NCBI GenBank assembly: GCA_050250665.1
Contig: JBFWOF010000014.1
Span: forward strand, 50,035-114,034
Direction: 5' to 3'
Length of the DNA stretch: 64,000 bases
Origin: JADKFD01 sp050250665
Lineage (GTDB): Bacteria > Pseudomonadota > Gammaproteobacteria > Xanthomonadales > SZUA-5
Shown here: one piece after another, positions 1 to 8,293 of the stretch
How the letters are laid out: each line of letters begins with the position of its first letter
How positions within the stretch are numbered: the stretch's first letter is position 1
Position numbers and translations under genes: made by a program
Notes under the pieces: model-generated
Databases searched by the model: none
What the model was told of the DNA's origin: nothing
The model's input: the letters and a program-made list of their open reading frames with translations, nothing else

Positions 1-2903
1 TTGACGGCTTCGGCAAGACTTCGGAGGCGAGTTTCTATGCCACCTCGGCGGCCATCGTGGGCGACAACCCCGATCCCTCCGACGTCGGTACGCCCTACGA
101 TGTGGACGTGGAGATCACCAGCACGGACCCCTTCGCGCCGGTGGGCGATGTCGCCGTTGATGATGGGGTCGGCAACATGTGTCTGGCCACATTGAGCAAC
201 GCCGGCGGTGGCGTGGCCACGGGTACCTGCCAGTTGCCGACGACCGGACCGGCCGCGACCGTGCTGAGCCTGACGGCGAACTATGTTGCAGGGCCGGCCC
301 CTTTCACCGACAGTTCGGCCAGCGAAGGTCACACCGTCAACGCATTGCCACAGCCGCCGGTGATCTCGCTGATCAGCCCGGCAGCAGGTCCGGCGACGGG
401 CGGAAGTACCGTGACCATCACCGGATCGAATTTTGTCGTCGGTGCCACCAGTTTCGATTTCGGCGCCAATCCGGGGTTGGCGGTCAACTGCGTGTCTACC
501 CGCCTGTGCACGGTGAATGCGCCGGCCGGCACCGGCATTGTCGATGTCCGCGCGACCACCAGTGCGGGCCGCAGCGTCAATACCCGGGCCGACGACTTCA
601 GCTACCGCGCTGGGCCGCCGTTGCTCTGCACCAATCTGGTCTCGGTCGGCAGCTTCCCGGCAGGCATCAGCCCCTATGCCATGGCCGCCGGCGATTTCAA
701 TGGTGATGGCAGCAAGGACGTGGCCGTGGTCAACAACGATATTTCAGGCACGGTTTCGGTGCTGCTGGGCAACGGAGCAGGTGGATTCGGCGCTGCAAGC
801 AGCTTCGCCGTGGCTCCCTTCCCGCGCAGCGTCGCCGTGGGTGATTTCAACGATGACGGCGTCGATGATCTGGCGGTGGCGAACTACGGTGCGACCACGG
901 TGTCGATCTTGATCGGCAACGGCAGTGGTGGGTTTGCGCCCGCCAGCAATGTGCTTGCCGGACTGGGGCCGCACGCGGTGGCGGTCGGTGATTTCAACGG
1001 CGACGGCAAGGCCGATCTGGCGGTGGCCCTGCTGGATGCCGACAGTCTGGCCATCTTGCTCGGCGATGGTGCCGGCGGCTTTGGCCCGCCCGCGACCTAC
1101 CCGTCGCTGCGCTCGACTTCGCTCGGCATCAGTGATTTCGATCAGGATGGCAGCAGCGATATCGCGCTCGGCAATCAACTGATGGATGACGCCGCCGTGC
1201 TTCTGGGTACCGGCACCGGGGCCTTCGGCGTGCCGGCCGAGGTACCCGTCGGCGCCAATCCCGTTGCGCTCGCCGTCGGCGATTTCGATGGCGACGGTTT
1301 CTCCGATCTGGCGGTGGCCAACCGCGGCAGCAACACGGTGTCAGTGCTGATCGCTGGCAGCAGCGGCGCTTTCACGGTGGCGACCAACTACCCCGTCGGC
1401 AGCCAGCCGGTATCCATCGACATCGGTGATTTCGACGGCGACGGCCTGGACGATCTGGCGGTCGCGAATTTCGGTTCCAACGATGTCTCTCTGCTGCCGG
1501 GCACCGGATCGGGGAGCTTCGGGACGGCGATCAGTGTTCCCGTGGGCACTTTCCCCAGCAGCGTGCTGGTCGGTGACTTCGATGCCAGTGGTCAGCCCTA
1601 TCTGCTGGTGGCGGTCGACTTCGCCGACATCGTGTCCCTGCGTAACGCTGGCTGTCCGCCGACGATCACATCTGTCTCGCCTGCCAGCGGACCTGAGAGC
1701 GGGGGAACGGTGGTCACCATCGATGGCAGCGATTTCGTGGTGGGCGCCACCAGCTTCAACTTTGGACCCAATCCGGCAACGGCCGTGAGCTGCTCATCCA
1801 CCCTGCAGTGCACCGCCACCAGCCCGGCGGGTAGCGGTGTAGTCGATGTCATCGCCACGACTCTGGCCGGTGCCAGTGCCAACACCACCGCCGACGACTT
1901 CACCTACACTGCCGCGACCAGCACGCTCATCGTCAGCATCGATCCGGAACCCAGTGTGGTCGGCCAGCCCTACACGGTCATCGCCGAGGTCACTCAGGGC
2001 GGCATGCCGGTAGTCGCAGGCTCGGTGTTGATCCGTCAGCTTAGTGATGGCAGCAGTTGCAGCTACTCGCTGAAGACCGGTGGTGGGTGTCAGCTGGTGT
2101 CCAACAGCGCCATCACCACCGCAGTGCGGGCTTTCTATTCCGGTGCCGGGAGTCTGAGTCCCAGTGTTTCGCCGATCGTGACCCACGTGGTCAACCGCGC
2201 GCCGACCGAGATCCTGATCAGCAGCGACACGCCGGATCCGTCGACCGTAGGCCAGGAGATAGCGGTAACGGTGGAAGTCGCTGCTCTGGCGCCGGGCGCA
2301 GGCACGCCCACGGGGCAGATCCTGGTGACTGATGGTTCGGCCAGTTGTGGCCTTACCCTGCCCACGCTGAGTTGCAGCTTCGTGCCCAAGGCGCTGGGTG
2401 CGGCCACCTTGGAGGCGCGCTATCTGGGTGATGCCAACTTCGCTCCCAGCACCGACACGGAGGCCCACACCGTGACCGTCAACGGTGCAGATCTCTCCAT
2501 CATCAAGCGCAATGGCTTGCGCATCCTGCCGGCTGGTCAACCCTCCACCTATGTACTGCTGGTCAGCAATGCCGGACCGGACAATGTGCAGGGTGCGCGC
2601 GTGACCGACATCCTGCCGCCGCAGCTCAGCAACGCCTCCTGGACCTGCACCGGCACCGGCGGGGCGGTTTGTCCCGCCAGCGGTACAGGCACTGTCGATG
2701 CGCTGGTCAACCTGCCCTCGGGCTCCAGCCTGACCTTCCTGCTGACGGTCACGGCCCAGGCCAACCCGGAGCAGATCGTGACCAACCGGGCGACCGTGAC
2801 ACCGCCCGGCAACTCGACGGATCCGGTGCTCGGCAACAACGAGAGCAGCGACACCGATCCGATCGGCGTGTTCGGAGACGGCCTGGAAGACGAGAACGAC
2901 TAG
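1..2903 (+). CDS. Secreted FG-GAP/IPT/Ig-like/DUF11 repeat protein, 5' end outside window
   Basis: The reading frame is open from the left edge, so the N-terminus and signal peptide lie outside; a GTG at 57 is only an internal candidate start. Counting from there, an IPT/TIG domain (about residues 100-180) is followed by about seven FG-GAP-like repeats with calcium-type loops such as DFNGDG and DFDGDG (about 205-560). A second IPT/TIG domain (about 580-665), two bacterial Ig-like (Big_3 type) domains (about 670-850) and a DUF11 domain (about 855-935) come next. It ends in VFGDGLEDEND, reminiscent of the F-x-D-G-F-E tails of secreted Xanthomonadales proteins (from memory). Role inferred: extracellular adhesion or matrix protein. 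The stop is 3 nt before the next gene's ATG, so the two may be co-transcribed. Confidence 0.85.
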   Translation, partial: DGFGKTSEASFYATSAAIVGDNPDPSDVGTPYDVDVEITSTDPFAPVGDVAVDDGVGNMCLATLSNAGGGVATGTCQLPTTGPAATVLSLTANYVAGPAPFTDSSASEGHTVNALPQPPVISLISPAAGPATGGSTVTITGSNFVVGATSFDFGANPGLAVNCVSTRLCTVNAPAGTGIVDVRATTSAGRSVNTRADDFSYRAGPPLLCTNLVSVGSFPAGISPYAMAAGDFNGDGSKDVAVVNNDISGTVSVLLGNGAGGFGAASSFAVAPFPRSVAVGDFNDDGVDDLAVANYGATTVSILIGNGSGGFAPASNVLAGLGPHAVAVGDFNGDGKADLAVALLDADSLAILLGDGAGGFGPPATYPSLRSTSLGISDFDQDGSSDIALGNQLMDDAAVLLGTGTGAFGVPAEVPVGANPVALAVGDFDGDGFSDLAVANRGSNTVSVLIAGSSGAFTVATNYPVGSQPVSIDIGDFDGDGLDDLAVANFGSNDVSLLPGTGSGSFGTAISVPVGTFPSSVLVGDFDASGQPYLLVAVDFADIVSLRNAGCPPTITSVSPASGPESGGTVVTIDGSDFVVGATSFNFGPNPATAVSCSSTLQCTATSPAGSGVVDVIATTLAGASANTTADDFTYTAATSTLIVSIDPEPSVVGQPYTVIAEVTQGGMPVVAGSVLIRQLSDGSSCSYSLKTGGGCQLVSNSAITTAVRAFYSGAGSLSPSVSPIVTHVVNRAPTEILISSDTPDPSTVGQEIAVTVEVAALAPGAGTPTGQILVTDGSASCGLTLPTLSCSFVPKALGAATLEARYLGDANFAPSTDTEAHTVTVNGADLSIIKRNGLRILPAGQPSTYVLLVSNAGPDNVQGARVTDILPPQLSNASWTCTGTGGAVCPASGTGTVDALVNLPSGSSLTFLLTVTAQANPEQIVTNRATVTPPGNSTDPVLGNNESSDTDPIGVFGDGLEDEND

Positions 2904-2906
2904 GGC

Positions 2907-3800
2907 ATGGGCGTCCGCCGCAAATCGCATCACACCACCACGCGGGTCGTGGTTCCCACCGGCGGGCCGGCGCCCAGAGATCCGGCCTGCCTGGTGGTGG
3001 TCAATGGTGCTCAGTTGGGTCTCGAAGCCAGGATTGCCGACCAGCCGCTGCTGATCGGGCGTGCCGACGATGCCGGACTCACGATCCGCAACACCAGCGT
3101 GTCCCGGCGCCATTGCTGGATAGTCCGCGATGGCGATGGCTATGTCGTCGAGGATCTGGGATCGACCAACGGCGTCTTCGTCAATGGCCAGAAAGTGCAG
3201 CGCCTGGGCTTGCGCGATGGTGACCGACTGCGAGTAGGGCACTGTGAGCTCAAGTTCTTCGGCGAGGGCAGTGCCGAGGCCAGCTATCACCGGGAGTTGC
3301 TCAATCAGGCCGTATTCGATGCGCTGACCGGCTTCTACAATCGGCGTCAGTCACGTGAAATGCTGGAACACGCCTTTGATCGTGGCCGCAACGATCCCGG
3401 CAGTCTGCGGCTGATGATTCTGGATCTGGATCACTTCAAGCCGGTCAACGACCAGCACGGGCATCTCGCCGGTGACCGTGTGCTGGCCGGTTTCGCGGCG
3501 CTGGTCAAGCGCGAGCTCGACCCGGAAACCGTGTCCGGGCGTCTGGGCGGCGAAGAGTTCGTGGTCTTCAGCTCGCATCTGCCGATGTCCGAATTCTGCG
3601 CATTGGCCGAGCGTTTGCGCGCAACGCTGCAGGCCACCGCGCTGCCGATCGATGACGGCAGCGTACGCATCACGGTGAGTATCGGCATCGCCCAGCAAAG
3701 CCCCGACATGCGCGCGGCGGCCGACTTGTTGCGCGCTGCCGACGGCGCGCTGTACAAGGCCAAGCTGGGCGGGCGCAACCGGATTGTGGTGGGGGACTAG
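2907..3800 (+). CDS. FHA-domain diguanylate cyclase (GGDEF, variant GGEEF)
   Basis: 297 aa. An N-terminal FHA domain (about residues 30-115) shows the GR, SRRH and STNGVFVNG signatures of phosphothreonine binding. A GGDEF domain follows (about 135-295) with DALTGFYNRR and the active-site GGEEF, so cyclic di-GMP synthase activity is expected. The RxxD inhibitory site is not at its usual place five residues before GGEEF; an RELD lies eight residues before and may not function. No membrane segment is visible, so the protein should be cytoplasmic. It starts 3 nt after the secreted repeat protein and overlaps the convergent HNH gene by 4 nt. FHA input suggests control by Ser/Thr phosphorylation (inference). 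Confidence 0.92.
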   Translation: MGVRRKSHHTTTRVVVPTGGPAPRDPACLVVVNGAQLGLEARIADQPLLIGRADDAGLTIRNTSVSRRHCWIVRDGDGYVVEDLGSTNGVFVNGQKVQRLGLRDGDRLRVGHCELKFFGEGSAEASYHRELLNQAVFDALTGFYNRRQSREMLEHAFDRGRNDPGSLRLMILDLDHFKPVNDQHGHLAGDRVLAGFAALVKRELDPETVSGRLGGEEFVVFSSHLPMSEFCALAERLRATLQATALPIDDGSVRITVSIGIAQQSPDMRAAADLLRAADGALYKAKLGGRNRIVVGD

Positions 3801-4174
3801 TCCAGCCCACGCCAACGCGACATCCGCGTGGCCAGCAGGCGTTCGACGATGGCATAGGCCCTGGCATCGGCCGGTCCGCGCGCATCCGGTCCGCGCCCTT
3901 TCTGGTGGTTGCAGCGGGCACAGGCCAGGGCCAGATTGCGCGGATCGTCGGCGGACTCGACCCGCTGCACCAGAGCCGCCGCCTGGCTGCGACCGAACCA
4001 GGAGCGGGGGACAATGTGTTCCAGCGTGGTCCCGGGCCAGGGCTTGCCAGCGGCCGTGATGCCGATGCGGCTGCGGCAATGCAGGCAGCCGGTCTGCCAG
4101 TGTCCGTCCAGCAAGGCGGCGCGACTGTCGCTGCGCGCTGCCAGCAACATCAATGCATGCAAGCGAGTCGCCAC
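3797..4174 (-). CDS. HNH endonuclease family protein
   Basis: 125 aa from a GTG start; an AAGG lies about 11 nt upstream. Two zinc-ligand pairs, CLHC and CARC, bracket LEHIVPRSW and NHQKG, which is the beta-beta-alpha-metal HNH fold (His-Asn-His), so a nuclease or a structure-specific DNA-binding role is likely. It follows the lipoprotein gene by 15 nt and is probably carried on the same transcript, though function with lipid transport is not obvious. Its 3' end overlaps the convergent diguanylate cyclase gene. An in-frame ATG eight codons downstream is an alternative start. Target unknown. Confidence 0.8.
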   Translation of the reverse strand: MATRLHALMLLAARSDSRAALLDGHWQTGCLHCRSRIGITAAGKPWPGTTLEHIVPRSWFGRSQAAALVQRVESADDPRNLALACARCNHQKGRGPDARGPADARAYAIVERLLATRMSRWRGLD

Positions 4175-4189
4175 CGCGGCGTGCCGCCT

Positions 4190-4813
4190 TCAGGCTTCGC
4201 CGCAACTGCTGACGTCTGCCTGCTGCAACCATCGCAGTGTCTGCTGACTCAGCTTCAGGGCCAGATCGCGCAGGCTGGCGACGGCCCCGGCCACGCCTGC
4301 AGGCAGGTCGGCAGCCTCGACCGTGATCAGGCCGGAACTGGCCAGCACCTGGGCATTCCGACTGCAGATCAGACGTAAATTGAGGGCCGCGCGGGCGCTC
4401 AGACCGGCGCCGTCGTCGTGCAGTTCAAAGGCCCGCAATTCCCCGCTCAGACGCAGTGGCAATCGATGGGTCTGTGCCGATTGCGCCACCGCCGGAACCA
4501 GCTCCGCGGCTTCGATGGTCCGTACCAGCAGATCCTGCAGCAGGATCGGCAGCGGCGCAGTCCAGCGGGCGCCGGTCATGATCTGCACTTCGCCGTCGCC
4601 ACGAATCACCACTACATCGACACCATCCAGGGGCGCGATTGCACGCGGTACATCCACCAGCAGCGCCAGTGGTAACTGCCGCTCGGCGCGCTGGGCCAGC
4701 GCATCCGGCAGTGTGTACTGGGCCTGCTCGCTGGCCTTGGGCAGCACGCCCGAAAGGCATCCACCCAGACTGAGCAGAAGGCCGGACAACAGGGCGGCGC
4801 GTAGCGTGTTCAT
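4190..4813 (-). CDS. ABC-type transport auxiliary lipoprotein (PqiC/ABC_trans_aux type)
   Basis: 207 aa with a signal peptide ending in the lipobox LSLGGC (Cys about 19), so it should be a lipoprotein; the body resembles the ABC_trans_aux/PqiC family that partners MCE proteins. Start ATG overlaps the MCE gene stop by 4 nt (ATGA), a translational coupling typical of these operons. It is the fourth gene of the permease-ATPase-MCE-lipoprotein set and probably sits at the outer membrane side of the lipid-transport bridge. Family assignment rests mainly on context, lipobox and length. Confidence 0.82.
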   Translation of the reverse strand: MNTLRAALLSGLLLSLGGCLSGVLPKASEQAQYTLPDALAQRAERQLPLALLVDVPRAIAPLDGVDVVVIRGDGEVQIMTGARWTAPLPILLQDLLVRTIEAAELVPAVAQSAQTHRLPLRLSGELRAFELHDDGAGLSARAALNLRLICSRNAQVLASSGLITVEAADLPAGVAGAVASLRDLALKLSQQTLRWLQQADVSSCGEA

Positions 4814-5778
4814 TGAGGACGGTACTCCCGTGGGCGGTCGCGCTGCAGCAGATAGTCGGTGGGTGCGGTTTCCAGGCGCGTGCTGATGCGGTTCATGCTC
4901 GCCGCCAGCTGCCTCAGTTCCTCGAGCGTGGCGGTCAGCTCGGGCATGCCCTGTTGCGCGAACTGATCCAGCTGGGCGCTGTTGCGCGCCAGCAGGTCCT
5001 CGACCCGGGCCGAGAGTTCCCGCAGCGACGTCAGCGTCAGGCGCAGATCATCCGCGGCCGGGGCCAGATCCTCGCGCAACATCAGATCGGTCCGCGCCAG
5101 CGTCTCGCTGCTCTGACGTGCCAGATCCTGAAAGGCCGCAGAGGCGTCACTGAGGTCGGCGAAAGCCTTGTCGGCGCGTCGAAGCGCGCTACTCAGATCT
5201 GCCTTGTCCTGATCGATCTGGGCCGCGATCGACTCCACGTGCGCCAGCGTCTGGGTGACGCTCTGCGCATTCTCGTCGCTGAGCATCTGCGTGACCCGGC
5301 CCAGGGCCTCGTTGAAGCGCACCAGTACGTCGCCGCCATCGGTCATGAACTTCTGGAAGGCGCTGGGCTTGGCCTCGATGAGCCCCACCTCACCTGGCGC
5401 CGGGGGCTCCAACGGCGGCGATTCCGGGTCGCCCGCCACCAGCTCGATGATGGCCACGCCGGTCAGACCGGTGTAGGTCAGACGGGCGCTGGTGTCGGTG
5501 CGGATCGGCGTGTCGGCGCCGACGCGGATGCGCGCCAGCACCCGCGCCGCGTCTTCGCGGTCCAGCGACAAACGCCGCACTTCACCCACCTGGATGCCGT
5601 TGAAATTGACCGCCGCACCCTTGGTCAGGCCGGTCACGGTTTCGTGGAAGACCACGTCGTACTCGTCGAATTCGGCGTCGAGATTGACCTTGGCCACCCA
5701 CAGGCCGAAGAACATGGCGCCGATCAGAGTCAGCAGCACGAAGGCGCCGATCAGGACGTGATGAGCTTTGGTTTCCAT
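4810..5778 (-). CDS. MCE/MlaD-family substrate-binding protein of lipid ABC transporter
   Basis: 322 aa. One N-terminal membrane segment (about residues 8-28) anchors the protein in the inner membrane. It is followed by one MCE domain (about 38-120) with the typical GLTKGAAVNFNGIQVGEV stretch and a LTGVAIIEL strand. The rest (about 150-310) is a long helical region with heptad-like leucines and many Glu/Gln, as in MCE proteins that form a needle or tunnel across the periplasm. Longer than E. coli MlaD (about 180 aa), so closer to PqiB/YebT-like or Mce-type single-domain proteins. It binds phospholipid for the MlaE/MlaF transporter encoded upstream in the same operon. Confidence 0.92.
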   Translation of the reverse strand: METKAHHVLIGAFVLLTLIGAMFFGLWVAKVNLDAEFDEYDVVFHETVTGLTKGAAVNFNGIQVGEVRRLSLDREDAARVLARIRVGADTPIRTDTSARLTYTGLTGVAIIELVAGDPESPPLEPPAPGEVGLIEAKPSAFQKFMTDGGDVLVRFNEALGRVTQMLSDENAQSVTQTLAHVESIAAQIDQDKADLSSALRRADKAFADLSDASAAFQDLARQSSETLARTDLMLREDLAPAADDLRLTLTSLRELSARVEDLLARNSAQLDQFAQQGMPELTATLEELRQLAASMNRISTRLETAPTDYLLQRDRPREYRPQ

Positions 5779-5847
5779 GGTCGCGCAGCTACTCCGGTCT
5801 CGGGGGCTGGCAGCCAGTGGGCCAGAACGATCGTTGAACGGGTGTCA

Positions 5848-6636
5848 TCAGCTGTCAGCCTTGAGTTGTTCGGATTGAGTGTAGGCCATACGCCCGCGCG
5901 GTCCCTGAAAGCATTCGCGGATCCAGGGCTGGTCCAGTTCCTGAATCACCGCCGGCTTGTCGACCGCGATCACGTGGCGGTCAGCCAGAACCGCCACGCG
6001 CTCGCAGATGCGATAGACGCTGTCCAGATCATGGGTGATCAGGATCACGGTCAGATGCAGCGCCTGGTGCAGGGTGACGACCAGTTCGTCGAAGGCGGCC
6101 GCACCGATGGGGTCGAGGCCGGAGGTGGGTTCATCGAAGAACAGGATTTCCGGATCCAGCGCCAATGCGCGGGCCAGCCCGGCGCGCTTGCGCATACCGC
6201 CCGAGAGTGTTTCCGGATACTTGTTGGCGGCGTCTGGCGGCAGTCCTACCAGGGCAATCTTGAGGCGCGCCAGTTCGCTGATGAAGTGCTCGTCCAGCGC
6301 CGTGTGTTCCTTCAGCGGCACCATCACGTTTTCGAGCACGGTCAGCGAGGAAAACAGCGCGCCGTCCTGGAACATCACGCCCACCCGGCGTTCCAGCGCA
6401 TGCCTTTCACTGTCGTCCAGTGTTGCCATCTCCTGGCCAAACCACCAGATGCGCCCCGCTCGATAGGGCTGCAGGCCGAGGATCGAACGCATCAGCACGC
6501 TCTTGCCGGCGCCCGAGCCGCCGATGATTCCCAGCACCTCGCCCTTGAGGATGTCGAGGTCCAGATCCTTGTGCACCACCTGCTCGCCGAACTGGTTGCA
6601 CAATCCGCGTACGCTCATGACCACGTCTGTCGTCAC
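5848..6636 (-). CDS. MlaF-type ABC transporter ATP-binding protein
   Basis: 262 aa using the GTG at 6636, chosen because it overlaps the permease stop as GTGA and has a GGAG about 7 nt upstream; the frame stays open further upstream, but that part only shadows the permease. Walker A GGSGAGKS, Q-loop FQDGALFSSLTV, signature LSGGMRKR, Walker B ILFFDEP and the switch His in LITHDL are all present, so it should be an active ATPase. LSGGM with FDEPTSGLDP is typical of the MlaF/Ttg2A group that powers phospholipid movement between membranes. It sits between the permease and MCE genes. Confidence 0.93.
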   Translation of the reverse strand: MTTDVVMSVRGLCNQFGEQVVHKDLDLDILKGEVLGIIGGSGAGKSVLMRSILGLQPYRAGRIWWFGQEMATLDDSERHALERRVGVMFQDGALFSSLTVLENVMVPLKEHTALDEHFISELARLKIALVGLPPDAANKYPETLSGGMRKRAGLARALALDPEILFFDEPTSGLDPIGAAAFDELVVTLHQALHLTVILITHDLDSVYRICERVAVLADRHVIAVDKPAVIQELDQPWIRECFQGPRGRMAYTQSEQLKADS

Positions 6637-7754
6637 CAGCCGAGCTCCATGAAGAAGATGGCGGCAATGGCATCGACCAGGATCACCAGAAAGATCGACT
6701 GAACCACCGAGGAGGTGGTGTGCCGGCCCACCGATTCGGCGCTGGCCTGCACCTTGAGGCCTTCCAGGCAACCGACCAGGGCGATGATCACGGCAAACAG
6801 CGGCGCTTTTGACAGGCCCACCAACAGATGCCGCAATTCGGCGGTTTCCTGCATGCGGGCCAGGAACAGGCCGGGCGAGATGCCAAGCTCGGTGCCACCC
6901 ACCAGGGCACCACCGAGGATGCCTGCCAGCACCGCGAGAAAGCTCAACACCGGCAGCATGATCAGCAACGCGAGCAGCCGCGGGATGACCAGCAGTTCGA
7001 GCGGATCCAGCCCCAGTGCCCGGATCGCATCGATTTCCTCACGGGCCCGCATCATGCCGATTTCTGCCGTGTAGGCGCTGCCCGAACGTCCAGCGATCAT
7101 GATTGCCGTCAGCAACACGCCGAATTCGCGCATGAAGGAAAAGCTGACCAGTTCCACGGTGAACACCTGGGCGCCGAAGTCCGCGAGCACCGTGGCCCCG
7201 AGAAAGGCGACCACGGCGCCCACCAGAAAGCTCAGCAGACAGACGATCGGAACGGCGTCCAGACCGGCGCGTTCCATATGGTGCACGGCGCTGGTCCAGC
7301 GCAAGCGCTGGCGACCGGCCACGATCGCCAGAATGGTGATCAGCGTCTGCCCGCCGAAGCCCAGCAACAACGTGAACTGACGCCAGGCGAACTCGACCGC
7401 GGCGCCGGTCCGCTCGAGCATGGGCTGGATGCCGGTGGGCTTGCGCTGTCGGGTTCTGGGCGCGGCGATACGTTCGCCGACCAGATTCAGCAACTCGCCG
7501 TCGGCGGGGCGCAGACCTTCGAACTCCGGCCACGGCATGCTCCCCAGCCAGCGCTGCACCAGCAGCAGCGCGCCAGCCGTGTCGAGTGCGGTCAGCTCGC
7601 TGGCGTCCACGCGCGCCGGCCGTGGGCCTGCTGCCGCCGTCAGTCCCTGCGAACGGCGCTCGGCTGCGGGCAGGCCGGCGACCGTCCAGTCTCCGCGCAA
7701 TCGCAGTACCGACTGCTCGTCCGTCTGGTCCAGACTGTAATCAGCTTGCGCCAT
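6633..7754 (-). CDS. MlaE-family lipid ABC transporter permease with N-terminal STAS domain
   Basis: 373 aa. Residues about 1-100 form a STAS domain (DASELTALDTAGALLL, a MlaB-like core), and residues about 120-373 form the MlaE permease with about five membrane segments and the family's REFGVLLTAIMIAGRSGSA region. In E. coli MlaB and MlaE are separate proteins; here they are one chain, an arrangement known in other bacteria. The fusion should place the STAS regulator directly on the permease next to its ATPase. First gene of the mla-type set; it begins 24 nt after uspA ends, so read-through from uspA is possible. Confidence 0.93.
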   Translation of the reverse strand: MAQADYSLDQTDEQSVLRLRGDWTVAGLPAAERRSQGLTAAAGPRPARVDASELTALDTAGALLLVQRWLGSMPWPEFEGLRPADGELLNLVGERIAAPRTRQRKPTGIQPMLERTGAAVEFAWRQFTLLLGFGGQTLITILAIVAGRQRLRWTSAVHHMERAGLDAVPIVCLLSFLVGAVVAFLGATVLADFGAQVFTVELVSFSFMREFGVLLTAIMIAGRSGSAYTAEIGMMRAREEIDAIRALGLDPLELLVIPRLLALLIMLPVLSFLAVLAGILGGALVGGTELGISPGLFLARMQETAELRHLLVGLSKAPLFAVIIALVGCLEGLKVQASAESVGRHTTSSVVQSIFLVILVDAIAAIFFMELGW

Positions 7755-7778
7755 GGAGCGATCCGCGAGGGGATTTTG

Positions 7779-8222
7779 TCAGCGTACCACCAGCACCGGC
7801 AGTTCCCCGTGGGTCAGCACCTTTTGCGTTTCACTGCCGAGAATCATCGCGCTGAGGCCGCGCCTTCCGTGCGAGGACATGCAGATCAGATCACAGCCGC
7901 GTTCGGCCGCTGTCGCCAGGATCAGCCGGTAAGGGTGACTGTCGATGCCGTGACTGACCTCAAAGGGAACGCCAGCCTGGGTGCAGGCTTCGGCGAAGTC
8001 CTTGAACACCACTTCGGCCTCCACGGCAGCCTGGCGCTCGTATTCTTCCTTGGACGGGAACTGGTACACCGGCACCATCGCATCCACCGGCGGAATGTAC
8101 TCCGGCACAGCGTACACGCCGGTCAGCCGGGCACCGACTTTCACGGCCAGCGCAACGGCGGCAGCGACAGCCTTCTTGGCCAGGTCGGAGCCATCGGTCG
8201 GGACCAGAATGTGGCTATACAT
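7779..8222 (-). CDS. Universal stress protein, UspA family
   Basis: 147 aa, the usual single-domain Usp length. It starts with YSHILVPTDGSDLAKKA and ends in the ATP-binding region SSHGRRGLSAMILGSET followed by LPVLVVR. This matches the G-2x-G-9x-G(S/T) loop except that the first Gly is Ser, a common variant, so nucleotide binding is likely. Cytoplasmic; Usp proteins act in stress survival by a mechanism that varies. It lies between the epimerase gene (71 nt upstream) and the lipid transporter permease (24 nt downstream), all on the minus strand. Confidence 0.93.
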   Translation of the reverse strand: MYSHILVPTDGSDLAKKAVAAAVALAVKVGARLTGVYAVPEYIPPVDAMVPVYQFPSKEEYERQAAVEAEVVFKDFAEACTQAGVPFEVSHGIDSHPYRLILATAAERGCDLICMSSHGRRGLSAMILGSETQKVLTHGELPVLVVR

Positions 8223-8293
8223 GGCAGTGCTCCTCAGCCGTCGGACAGAGCCTCATGTTACCGACTTTCACCAAAGGCGGAGATTGAGCCCGG

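Noticed and set aside
4813..6702. A 629-codon frame opposite the MCE and ATPase genes
   Set aside because: Crosses two clearly real genes with intact motifs on the other strand.
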